64,000 nucleotides of DNA. It comes from Oscillospiraceae bacterium. GTDB taxonomy: Bacteria > Bacillota > Clostridia > UMGS1840 > HGM11507. Location: NCBI GenBank assembly GCA_015068525.1, contig SVKJ01000001.1, positions 1 to 64,000 of the forward strand, written 5' to 3'. Below, piece after piece: positions 43,265 to 51,898 of this stretch (the first letter of the stretch is position 1; the number at the start of each line of letters is the position of its first letter). The position numbers were made by a program, and so were the translations under genes. Under the pieces are notes generated by a model. The model saw only the letters and a program-made list of their open reading frames with translations. It made no database searches and was not told where the DNA came from.

Positions 43265-44536
43265 ATGATAGATTATACTAAATATTTTGATGTTTCAGAA
43301 AAGTCGATTGATTTAATAAATAAAGGGGAACTCCTTGCAAAGGATGCATTTTTAAAAGCAGAAGAAGTTTCACAAAACAATCAGCTTAAAGTTTTAAAAG
43401 CATTCAGGGATAATAAAGTGAGCGAAACTCATTTTATACCTTCTTCGGGATATGGTTATGATGACGCTGGCAAAGAAACTTTAGACAGGGTTTATGCAGA
43501 TATTTTCGGTGCAGAAGATGCAATGGTAAGGCATACCATAACATCGGGAACTCATGCTATATCGTTATGTTTATTCGGGGTTTTAAGACCTGGAGATACT
43601 TTGGTTGCAGTAACAGGAAAACCTTATGATACTTTAGAAGAAACAATAGGTATAAGAGGAGAAGCGGGAACAGGCTCTTTAAAAGATTTCGGAATTAATT
43701 ATAAAGAAGTGCCGCTAAAGAACGGAGAGGTTGACTTTGACGGTATCAAAGAAACAATAGACGATACTGTAAAAGCAGTTATAATCCAAAGGTCAAAAGG
43801 TTATGATTTTAGAAAAACTTTATCAGTTTCAGAGATTGGAGATATTATATCTTTTGTAAAAAATATAAATTCTGATATAATTGCAATAGTTGATAACTGC
43901 TACGGAGAATTTGTTGAAGAGCATGAGCCTACAGAGGTTGGTGCAGACCTTATGGCAGGGTCTTTAATCAAAAATCCGGGTGGTGGAATTGCGCCGACAG
44001 GCGGATATATTGCAGGAAAAGAAAAATACGTTAATATGTGTGCGTATAAACTTAACGCAGTAGGTATAGGCAAAGAAGCAGGGGCAACTTTAGGGCTTAC
44101 AAAACAAATGTTCCAGGGGCTTTTCTTTGCACCGCATATAGTATGTCAGGCTGTTAAAACTGCAATATTGGCATCAGCAGTTTTTGAAACTTCAGGATTT
44201 GAAGTATGCCCGAAATATAATGAAAAAAGATCCTGTATTATAGAAGCAATAAAATTACAAAGCGAAGAAGCATTATGCCTTTTCTGTGAAGGTATTCAAA
44301 AAGGTGCGGCGATTGATTCCTTTGTTACACCGACACCTTGTGATATGGCAGGATATGAGCATAAAGTTATAATGGCAGCGGGAGCATTTAATCAGGGCTC
44401 TTCAATTGAACTTTCTGCAGACGGACCAATTGTTGAACCATTCATTGCATATATGCAGGGCGGCCTTACATATACTTACGGAAAAATCGGAATACTCTTT
44501 GCGGTGGAAAAATTAGTCCAAAAGGGAATTTTATAA
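43265..44536 (+). CDS. Aluminium-resistance/methionine-gamma-lyase-like PLP enzyme (YnbB family)
   Basis: A 423-residue PLP-dependent fold-type I protein of the family called aluminium resistance protein or methionine gamma-lyase family (YnbB in Bacillus). Landmarks: FIPSSGYGYDDAGKETLDRV, TITSGTHAISLCLFGVLRPG (PLP phosphate-binding turn), VAIIQRSKGY-type segment, AIVDNCYGEFVE (cofactor Asp) and GSLIKNPGGGIAPTGGYIAG with the expected Schiff-base Lys. Real substrate is unsettled. It follows the M42 genes by five bases (SD AAGGAG) and precedes miaB, similar to its usual neighbourhood near miaA/mutL genes in Firmicutes. Confidence 0.9.
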   Translation: MIDYTKYFDVSEKSIDLINKGELLAKDAFLKAEEVSQNNQLKVLKAFRDNKVSETHFIPSSGYGYDDAGKETLDRVYADIFGAEDAMVRHTITSGTHAISLCLFGVLRPGDTLVAVTGKPYDTLEETIGIRGEAGTGSLKDFGINYKEVPLKNGEVDFDGIKETIDDTVKAVIIQRSKGYDFRKTLSVSEIGDIISFVKNINSDIIAIVDNCYGEFVEEHEPTEVGADLMAGSLIKNPGGGIAPTGGYIAGKEKYVNMCAYKLNAVGIGKEAGATLGLTKQMFQGLFFAPHIVCQAVKTAILASAVFETSGFEVCPKYNEKRSCIIEAIKLQSEEALCLFCEGIQKGAAIDSFVTPTPCDMAGYEHKVIMAAGAFNQGSSIELSADGPIVEPFIAYMQGGLTYTYGKIGILFAVEKLVQKGIL

Positions 44537-44542
44537 AATTTA

Positions 44543-44571
44543 TTGTAATCGAACAAAGGATATGTTATAAT
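44543..44571 (+). promoter_or_regulatory. Sigma-A promoter of the miaB-mutS-mutL operon
   Basis: TTGTAA (44543-44548), 17 bases, TATAAT (44566-44571), 38 bases before miaB. Confidence 0.65.
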
Positions 44572-44609
44572 ATATAATTAAATAATATATACTTGGAGAA
44601 ATAAAATAA

Positions 44610-46007
44610 ATGGAAATATCTTTAAAAGAAATTGAAAAACAGAATTTATTTATAGAAAAAATAAGAACATTAAGAGGCGAAAAAAAAGAAAGTGCCTGTG
44701 TTATAACTTACGGATGTCAGCAAAATGAGAATGACTCGGAAAAAATAAAAGCCTATCTTTTCAAAATGGGTTATGAAATTTCTGACAATCCTGAAGATGC
44801 AAAGGTTATTATATTTAATACCTGTGCAGTAAGAGAGGGCGCACAGGAAAGAGTTTTTGGAAATCTTGGTGCGCTAAAGCACAGAAAACTTAAAGAAAAT
44901 GATTTAGTAATCGGTATTTGCGGATGTATGGCTCAGCAGGAAATTGTTGCAAAGAAGATTAAATCTAAATTTTCTCATGTTGATATAGTTTTCGGAACTC
45001 ACAGTTTGTACCGTTTTCCTGAAATTCTTTTTGATGTTTTAGAGAAAAAAGAACGTAAATTTGATATAGTTAACTGTGACGGATATATTATGGAGGGTGT
45101 TGACCAGTTAAGAGAGGACAAGTTCAAGGCATCAGTTTCAATAATGTACGGTTGCAATAACTTTTGTTCTTACTGCATAGTTCCTTATGTAAGGGGAAGA
45201 GAAAGAAGCAGAAGAAAGGAAAACATCTTAGAAGAAATTAAAGACCTTGCAAAAAATGGTTATAAAGAAATTACACTTTTAGGTCAGAATGTTAACTCTT
45301 ACGGTAAGGATTTAGGCTCGGATTACGACTTTGCTGATTTACTTTTTGATGTTAACGAAATTGAGGGGATAGAGCGCATTAAATTTATGACTTCGCATCC
45401 TAAGGATATATCAATAAAACTTATTGATACAATGGCTCAGTGCAAAAAGGTTATCCCATATCTTCATCTTCCTTTCCAGTCAGGAAGCAACCGTATTTTA
45501 GAGAAGATGAACAGGAAATACACTAAAGAAAAATACCTTGAAATAATTGATAATGTCAAGAAAAAAATTCCAAATATTGCACTTACAAGCGATGTTATAG
45601 TAGGTTTTCCTAATGAAACGCGTGAGGATTTTTTAGAAACTCTTGATTTAATAAAGAAAGTAAGATTTGATACACTCTTTACTTTTATCTATTCAAAAAG
45701 GCCGGGAACACCTGCAGAAAAAATGGAAGATAAAATATCAGATGAAGAAAAACATAAGAATTTTGAAGAACTTTTAAAAGTTCAGAACGAAATCTCAAAA
45801 GAGATAAATGACACTTATGTAGGTAATGTTTACAGAGTTTTAGTTGACGGTGTAAGCAAAAATAATAAAGATATGTTATCAGGAAGAACTGATACAAATA
45901 AAATAATAAATTTCGTGGGTAAAGGTGCCAAAGAGGGCGATTTTGTTAATGTTTTAGTTACAAAAGCACAAACTTGGGCGCTTATCGGCGAAGAAAAGGA
46001 GATATAA
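44610..46007 (+). CDS. miaB: tRNA 2-methylthio-N6-isopentenyladenosine-37 synthase
   Basis: A 465-residue radical-SAM methylthiotransferase that adds the 2-methylthio group to i6A37 in tRNAs reading U-starting codons. The N-terminal domain has three cluster-binding Cys (ITYGCQQNENDSE, NTCAVREGAQERV, GICGCMAQQ). The radical-SAM triad is YGCNNFCSYCIVPYVRGRER. The C-terminal TRAM domain is at about 395-462. The substrate base is made by MiaA, encoded 5 kb downstream in the same cluster. Length is normal for the family. Confidence 0.95.
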   Translation: MEISLKEIEKQNLFIEKIRTLRGEKKESACVITYGCQQNENDSEKIKAYLFKMGYEISDNPEDAKVIIFNTCAVREGAQERVFGNLGALKHRKLKENDLVIGICGCMAQQEIVAKKIKSKFSHVDIVFGTHSLYRFPEILFDVLEKKERKFDIVNCDGYIMEGVDQLREDKFKASVSIMYGCNNFCSYCIVPYVRGRERSRRKENILEEIKDLAKNGYKEITLLGQNVNSYGKDLGSDYDFADLLFDVNEIEGIERIKFMTSHPKDISIKLIDTMAQCKKVIPYLHLPFQSGSNRILEKMNRKYTKEKYLEIIDNVKKKIPNIALTSDVIVGFPNETREDFLETLDLIKKVRFDTLFTFIYSKRPGTPAEKMEDKISDEEKHKNFEELLKVQNEISKEINDTYVGNVYRVLVDGVSKNNKDMLSGRTDTNKIINFVGKGAKEGDFVNVLVTKAQTWALIGEEKEI

Positions 46008-46009
46008 AA

Positions 46010-46387
46010 ATGAATGAATTATTAGTAAAAGCACAGGAACTTTCCGAAATGATTAAAACAAGCAAGGAATATTTACTTGCAAAAGAAACAGAACAAATTC
46101 AGGCAAACGATGAAAAAGCTCAGGAAATGATAAAAGAATATAACGAAAAAAGAAGAGATATTGCTGTAAAAATGCAGTATGGAAAAATGAGCGATGAAGA
46201 AACTGAAGTTTTAAGAAAAGAAATCAATGAAGCGTTTGACAAACTTATGGAATATGATGTTATTAAAAATTATGTTGAAGCACAAAGAGATTTTGAACTT
46301 TTAAATCAGCAGATTATGACAATTATCTCAGGTGCAGGAAACGAAGGCTGCAGCGGTTCTTGCTCAAGTTGTTCTGGATGCCACTAA
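46010..46387 (+). CDS. YlbF/YmcA family protein with cysteine-rich tail
   Basis: A 125-residue helical protein of the YlbF/YmcA (Com_YlbF) family (MNELLVKAQELSEMIKTSKE, then long coiled segments). In Bacillus the YmcA, YlbF and YaaT proteins form an iron-sulfur-containing complex affecting RNase Y and Spo0A. The C-terminus GCSGSCSSCSGCH carries five closely spaced Cys... plausible cluster ligands; the Cys count in that tail is four in C-xxx-C-xx-C-xx-C spacing. ATG 46010 follows AAGGAGAT; an upstream start at 45974 overlaps miaB and is less likely. The neighbourhood with miaB matches ymcA in Bacillus. Confidence 0.82.
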   Translation: MNELLVKAQELSEMIKTSKEYLLAKETEQIQANDEKAQEMIKEYNEKRRDIAVKMQYGKMSDEETEVLRKEINEAFDKLMEYDVIKNYVEAQRDFELLNQQIMTIISGAGNEGCSGSCSSCSGCH

Positions 46388-46430
46388 AATTAATGAAATG
46401 ATTAAATACAATTTAGGGGAATAGTGAAAA

Positions 46431-49088
46431 ATGGGGAAATATGATCTTGAAGAGATATTAAAGCAAAATGTTTCTGAAATGATGAAACAATATATCTTGC
46501 TTAAACTTAAAAATATGGATAAAATAATCTTCTATCGTTTAGGGGATTTTTATGAAATGTTTTTTGATGATGCTATTTTAGCATCTAAACTTCTTGAACT
46601 TACCTTAACAGGAAGAGATTGCGGACTTTCAGAAAGAGCGCCTATGTGCGGAGTTCCGCATCACTCGGCTTCAGGGTATATCGGTAAACTTACAAGCCTT
46701 GGATATAAAGTTGCCGTATGCGAACAGGTGGAAGACCCAAAAGAAGCAAAAGGTATTGTAAGAAGAGAAATAGTAAGGGTTATAACTCCCGGAACAGTTA
46801 CAGATACTGACCTTCTTTCCGATGAAATTAACAACTACCTGTGTTCTGTCTATGGCGATAAAGACGGTGTATGTCTGGTTTTTGCTGATGTATCAACAGG
46901 TGAACTTAATATAATTGAGCCAATGATGGCAAAAGAATATAACTATAAAATAATAAGCGAACTTTCCAAATATTCTCCTAAAGAAATTATAATAAATGAC
47001 AGTATTACAGATAAAGAAAAACTTATAAATGAAATAAACATAAGATTTTCTCCGTATATAAATTTATGCAGAGATGATTTATATGAGTATAATGAAGGCA
47101 TTAAAATAATTGAAAATAAATTTTCTAAAGAGGAAATTAACCAAAGCAATATTCTTAAATATCCTCAGGCAGTTTTTGCTCTATATAAAACTATAGAATA
47201 TTTAGAAGAAACCCAGTTTAACGAACTTAAACATATAAGTAACATTGAATGTTACAAAGAGGACGATTTTGTTTCGCTTGATATTTCAACCAAGCGGAAT
47301 TTAGAACTTACAAGAACTTTAAGGGAAAATAAGAAGGCAGGTTCTCTGCTTGACATACTCGATAAAACAAATACCTCAATGGGCGCAAGGCTTTTAAATC
47401 ATTATATTGATATGCCCTTAAAATCATATACTCATATTGCGTACAGGCATAATGCCGTTGAAGAACTTTTGGATAAAAGGGATGTCAGGGAAACTTTATG
47501 CTCCTTACTTTGCGAGGTATATGATATTGAAAGATTGTCTTCCAAAGTGTCGTACAGAACTGCTAACGGAAGAGATTTAATCGCTTTAAAAAAATCGCTT
47601 TCTAAAGTTCCGGAGATTAAAAAAGAACTTTCAAAATGTCAAAGTCCTCTTCTTACGGAATTAAACAACTCACTTGATTCTGTTTCGGATGGTGTTTTGA
47701 TTATAGAAAATTCACTTAATGAAGACCAGCCCATTACCATAAAAGAGGGTAAACTTATTAAGGATGGCTTTAACGAAAGGCTTGACGAATTAAGACGTGC
47801 TATGAGAGAGGGCAAAGAATGGATTTTACAGGTTGAAACGGACGAAAAAGAAAAAACAGGCATTAAGAACTTAAAAATAAGTTATAATAAAGTCTTCGGT
47901 TACTATATCGAAGTAACAAAATCATATTTAAATCTTGTTCCTGATTATTTTATGAGGAAACAAACTCTTGCCAACTGCGAACGTTACATTACATCAAAAC
48001 TTAAGGAAATTGAAAGTATTGTAATAGGCGCAGAAGAGAAAAGTGTAAATTTAGAATATGAAATATTCGTTAATATAAGAGAGGAAATGTATAAAAGGTT
48101 AGAGCGAATTCAAAAAACTGCAAAATCTTTGGCAAAACTTGATGTGCTTTTATCTTTTGCTACAGTTGCTTTTAAAAACCATTATGTAAAACCTACTCTT
48201 ACGGAAGACGGAAAAATAATTATAAAAGACGGAAGGCACCCTGTAGTTGAAAAGGTTATAAGAGACAGTGCGTTTGTTGCTAATGATACATATCTTGATT
48301 TAGAGGATAACTCATTTTCAATTATTACAGGGCCTAATATGGCAGGTAAATCAACCTATATGCGTCAGGTTGCTCTTATTACACTTATGAGTCAGATTGG
48401 CTCCTTTGTACCTGCAAGAAGCGCAACTTTATCAGTCGTGGATAAAATATTTACCAGAGTCGGCGCATCTGACGATTTAGCATCAGGTCAATCTACTTTT
48501 ATGGTTGAAATGAATGAAGTTTCAAATATTTTAAAGAATGCAACTAAAAACAGTTTGATTATTTTAGACGAAATAGGAAGAGGCACTTCAACCTTTGACG
48601 GTTTAAGTATTGCCTGGTCGGTAGTAGAATATATAATAAAGAAAATTGGTGCAAAAACTTTATTTGCAACCCATTATCATGAACTTACAGTCTTAGAAGA
48701 AAAGTTAAAGGGTGTAAAAAATTATCAGATTGCAGTTAAAAAACGCGGAGAAGATATTACGTTTCTTAGAAAAATCATAGAGGGCGGAACAGATGACAGT
48801 TATGGTATTGAAGTTGCCAGACTGGCAGGTGTGCCAAGTGATGTTGTAAAACGTGCAAGGGATATTGTAAAAGTTCTGGAAAGTAAGAAGATTGCCGTTG
48901 ATGAAATAACTTTAAAAAATCTTCCTGCCCCTAAAGAAGAGGATAAAGATCAGGTCGGATTTTTAAATATTGCAAACGATAATTTGGTAAAAACTCTAAA
49001 AGGAATAGATGTTACTACTTTAACACCTGTTGAAGCACTTAACATCCTTTATGAACTCAGTAATGAAGTTAAGGCACTCGGGAGTTGA
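46431..49088 (+). CDS. mutS: DNA mismatch repair protein MutS
   Basis: An 885-residue MutS, the mismatch-recognising ATPase. The N-terminal mismatch-binding domain has FYRLGDFYEMFFDDA, the Phe-x-Glu motif of MutS (FYE variant spacing as in Firmicutes). Connector, lever and clamp domains follow. The ATPase domain has Walker A TGPNMAGKSTYMRQ, then FTRVGASDDLASGQSTFMVE, LIILDEIGRGTSTFDG and FATHYHELT. The last codons and stop (KALGS-stop) are encoded by an isolated end of the 280-bp repeat. MutL starts 35 bases later in the same transcript. Confidence 0.96.
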   Translation: MGKYDLEEILKQNVSEMMKQYILLKLKNMDKIIFYRLGDFYEMFFDDAILASKLLELTLTGRDCGLSERAPMCGVPHHSASGYIGKLTSLGYKVAVCEQVEDPKEAKGIVRREIVRVITPGTVTDTDLLSDEINNYLCSVYGDKDGVCLVFADVSTGELNIIEPMMAKEYNYKIISELSKYSPKEIIINDSITDKEKLINEINIRFSPYINLCRDDLYEYNEGIKIIENKFSKEEINQSNILKYPQAVFALYKTIEYLEETQFNELKHISNIECYKEDDFVSLDISTKRNLELTRTLRENKKAGSLLDILDKTNTSMGARLLNHYIDMPLKSYTHIAYRHNAVEELLDKRDVRETLCSLLCEVYDIERLSSKVSYRTANGRDLIALKKSLSKVPEIKKELSKCQSPLLTELNNSLDSVSDGVLIIENSLNEDQPITIKEGKLIKDGFNERLDELRRAMREGKEWILQVETDEKEKTGIKNLKISYNKVFGYYIEVTKSYLNLVPDYFMRKQTLANCERYITSKLKEIESIVIGAEEKSVNLEYEIFVNIREEMYKRLERIQKTAKSLAKLDVLLSFATVAFKNHYVKPTLTEDGKIIIKDGRHPVVEKVIRDSAFVANDTYLDLEDNSFSIITGPNMAGKSTYMRQVALITLMSQIGSFVPARSATLSVVDKIFTRVGASDDLASGQSTFMVEMNEVSNILKNATKNSLIILDEIGRGTSTFDGLSIAWSVVEYIIKKIGAKTLFATHYHELTVLEEKLKGVKNYQIAVKKRGEDITFLRKIIEGGTDDSYGIEVARLAGVPSDVVKRARDIVKVLESKKIAVDEITLKNLPAPKEEDKDQVGFLNIANDNLVKTLKGIDVTTLTPVEALNILYELSNEVKALGS

Positions 49089-49101
49089 ACCCCTTATGCC
49101 T
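49073..49101. repeat. Isolated end of the 280-bp repeat at the mutS/mutL junction
   Basis: These 29 bases match the reverse complement of 4064-4092 (right arm of copy 1) at 26 positions: GGCACTCGGGAG identical, three mismatches, then AACCCCTTATGCCT identical. They contain the mutS stop codon (49086-49088) and end 22 bases before the mutL start. The rest of the element is absent. Possible origins are internal deletion of an inserted element or a target sequence. Confidence 0.8.
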
Positions 49102-49123
49102 AAGAATTATAAAGAGGTTTAAA

Positions 49124-50974
49124 ATGGCTTACATAAAAGTTTTAAGTTCTCAAATATCAAATATGATTGCCGCAGGAGAGGTTTTAGAACGTCCTTCGTC
49201 TGCGGTTAAAGAACTTGTGGAAAATTCCATTGATGCAGGGGCTGACAGGATAATAGTTGAAATTGAAAATGGCGGTAAAACTATGATAAAAGTTACCGAT
49301 AACGGATGCGGTATGTCAGAAGATGACGCCAGAACCTGTTTTTTAAGACATGCTACAAGTAAAATCTCAAAAGAAGAAGACTTAGAAAAAATAGCAACTT
49401 TAGGTTTCAGAGGAGAAGCTTTGGCAAGTATTGCCGCAGTAAGTGAGGTTACGCTCGAAACAAGAACGAAGGACAGTATAGCAGGTACTAAAGTTGTAAT
49501 AAGAGCAGGAGAAATTATTGAAGTTTCTGATACAGGGTGTAATATAGGAACTATTATCACTATAAAAGATTTGTTTTTTAACACTCCTGTAAGAATGAAA
49601 TTTTTAAAATCTGATCAGACTGAAGCGGCTTACATAACTGAAATTATGGAAAAACTTATTCTTGCAAAACCTGAAATTTCCTTTCTTCTTATAAAAAATA
49701 ACAAAGAAGTTTTGTATTCTGCAGGAGATAACAATGAATTTTCCAATCTTCTTAATATATATTCAAAAGATATTTGTGATAACCTTATAAAAATAAATTA
49801 TGAAAAAGATTACATTAAAATAAAAGGATATGTAGGAAACGAAAAAATTTTAAGAAATAACCGTAAAAACCAAGTGTTTTTTGTAAACGGCAGAGTTGTA
49901 AAAAATAAGATTTTTTACAGTGCAGTTGATGAAGCGTTAAAGGAAAAGGTAATGGTATCAAAATATCCTTTTATAATACTTGATATAAATATTAACCCTG
50001 AGTATGTTGATGTAAATGTCCATCCGACAAAAGCAGAAATTAAGTTTTCAAATGATCGCGAAATTTATAATCATATATACAGTGCAGTTTCTTCTTCTCA
50101 CAAGGTAGAGGGAATGGAAGTAAAAAGCACTTCTTCGTTTGAAACAGAGGAAGAATTAAATAATGAAAAGTATGAAAGTTTTTCATTTATAAAACCAACT
50201 GAATTTAAGGAAGAAAGACCTAAAAAATTTAGTTTAAATCTTAATAAGAAAGAATATAATAACGAATTTAACGCAGTTGATACTCCAAAATTTGAAGCAC
50301 TTACACCTAAGTTCAGAGCGCCTGAAGTTCCTTATATATCAGTAAAAGACGATGCTGTAAAGTCGGATGACTTTACAGAAGAAAATGAGCAAAAAGTTGA
50401 AGATTATAAGATAATCGGGCAGATTTTTTCCACCTTTGTTATAATAGAAAAAGATGACAAGATGTATCTTCTTGACCAGCATGCAGCACACGAAAGACTT
50501 ATTTTTGACAAACTAAAAAAAGAATTTGAAAATAAGGAAATTATTTCTCAAAAACTTTTGATACCAAAGATAATTAAACTTTCTCCTGCAGAATATATTC
50601 TTGTGTCAGAAAATAAGGAAGTGTTTGAAGGTTTAGGATTTGATATGAGCGAATTTTCCGAGAGTGAATTTGCAGTAAGGGAAATTCCGTTTGAACTCTC
50701 GATTGAGCAAATTTCTGATACAATACTTGAAATATGCGATATTATAAAAGAAAATAAGACAAGCCTTATAACGTACAAACAGGAAAAAGCACTTGAAACA
50801 TTGGCGTGTAAGAGTGCTATAAAGGCTAATATGAATTTCTCGGATTTTGAACTTAAAAAACTTGTTGCAGATGTACTTTATCTTCAGGATGCGAATACAT
50901 GTCCTCACGGACGACCTCTTTTTGTTTCATACGAAAAGAGTGAACTTGAAAAACAATTTAAAAGGATAACTTAA
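49124..50974 (+). CDS. mutL: DNA mismatch repair protein MutL (endonuclease type)
   Basis: A 616-residue MutL. The GHKL ATPase half has IAAGEVLERPSSAVKELVEN, VTDNGCGMSEDDA, LGFRGEALASIAAV and PTKAEIKF. A variable linker (about 340-420) follows. The C-terminal half has the metal-dependent nicking endonuclease motif DQHAAHERLIFDKL plus ACKSAIKAN and CPHGRPLF, typical of bacteria without MutH. ATG 49124 with AGAGG six bases upstream is preferred over an in-frame ATG at 49085 lying within the repeat end and overlapping mutS. Confidence 0.96.
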   Translation: MAYIKVLSSQISNMIAAGEVLERPSSAVKELVENSIDAGADRIIVEIENGGKTMIKVTDNGCGMSEDDARTCFLRHATSKISKEEDLEKIATLGFRGEALASIAAVSEVTLETRTKDSIAGTKVVIRAGEIIEVSDTGCNIGTIITIKDLFFNTPVRMKFLKSDQTEAAYITEIMEKLILAKPEISFLLIKNNKEVLYSAGDNNEFSNLLNIYSKDICDNLIKINYEKDYIKIKGYVGNEKILRNNRKNQVFFVNGRVVKNKIFYSAVDEALKEKVMVSKYPFIILDININPEYVDVNVHPTKAEIKFSNDREIYNHIYSAVSSSHKVEGMEVKSTSSFETEEELNNEKYESFSFIKPTEFKEERPKKFSLNLNKKEYNNEFNAVDTPKFEALTPKFRAPEVPYISVKDDAVKSDDFTEENEQKVEDYKIIGQIFSTFVIIEKDDKMYLLDQHAAHERLIFDKLKKEFENKEIISQKLLIPKIIKLSPAEYILVSENKEVFEGLGFDMSEFSESEFAVREIPFELSIEQISDTILEICDIIKENKTSLITYKQEKALETLACKSAIKANMNFSDFELKKLVADVLYLQDANTCPHGRPLFVSYEKSELEKQFKRIT

Positions 50975-50977
50975 TTT

Positions 50978-51898
50978 ATGAAAAAACTTGTTTGCGTTGC
51001 AGGACCTACAGGTTCAGGAAAAACCGGACTTGGAATAGAGATTGCAAAAAAATTCGGCGGTGAAATTATTTCTGCCGATTCAATGCAGATTTATAAAAAA
51101 TTAAATATAGGAACTGCTAAACCTACTATAGATGAAATGGAGGGCATACCCCATCATTTAATAGACATTATTTCGCCATTTTCCGAATTTTCGGTAAAAG
51201 AGTTTGTTGACATTGCAAATGAAAAGATTGACGAGATTTTGGCAAGGGGAAACTTACCGATAGTTGTAGGAGGGACAGGTCTTTTTATATCCTCTTTGAT
51301 TGACAATGTAAAGTTTTCAGAGGGTGAAACAGATAATAAGTTAAGAGAAGAGTTAAGATTGATTGCAGAAAAAAACGGTCCTGAGTATCTTCATAATATG
51401 TTAAAAGAAATTGACTATGATTCATACTTAAGACTTCATCCTAACAATATTAAAAGAGTAATAAGAGCCATAGAAATATATAAAACTACAGGCATAACCA
51501 TGACTGAGCAAATTAAAAATTCAAAGAATGTACCGCCTTCTTTTGATTTAAAGTATTTCGGACTAAATGCAGACAGGCAGTACATTTATGAGAGAATAAA
51601 CAAGCGCGTTGACGTTATGGTTGAAAAAGGACTTTTTTCTGAGGTGGAAAATTTATATAAAGAGGGGCTTAATCTTTCGTACAAATCAATGCAGGCTATA
51701 GGCTATAAAGAAATTATAATGTACTTAGAGGGAAAACTCGAAAAGAAAGAAGCCATAGACCTTATAAAACAGGAATCAAGACGATATGCAAAAAGGCAAC
51801 TTACATGGTTTCGACGTGATGAAAGAATTAAATGGATAGATATTTTAAAATATGATACTCCACTTAAGCAACTTGAATATATAAAGGAGGATTTATGA
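50978..51898 (+). CDS. miaA: tRNA dimethylallyltransferase
   Basis: A 306-residue MiaA, which transfers dimethylallyl from DMAPP to A37 of tRNA, producing the substrate of MiaB. P-loop AGPTGSGKTGLGIEIAKK, ISADSMQIYKKLNIGTAKPT, GIPHHLIDIISP and VVGGTGLFISSLID are the family motifs. The RRYAKRQLTWFRRDERIKW segment near the end is also typical. It begins three bases after the mutL stop and overlaps the next gene by four bases. Confidence 0.96.
   Translation: MKKLVCVAGPTGSGKTGLGIEIAKKFGGEIISADSMQIYKKLNIGTAKPTIDEMEGIPHHLIDIISPFSEFSVKEFVDIANEKIDEILARGNLPIVVGGTGLFISSLIDNVKFSEGETDNKLREELRLIAEKNGPEYLHNMLKEIDYDSYLRLHPNNIKRVIRAIEIYKTTGITMTEQIKNSKNVPPSFDLKYFGLNADRQYIYERINKRVDVMVEKGLFSEVENLYKEGLNLSYKSMQAIGYKEIIMYLEGKLEKKEAIDLIKQESRRYAKRQLTWFRRDERIKWIDILKYDTPLKQLEYIKEDL

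Noticed and set aside
49150..49584. Minus-strand frame of 144 codons inside mutL
   Set aside because: Antisense shadow of the highly conserved MutL ATPase domain, with no promoter or SD.
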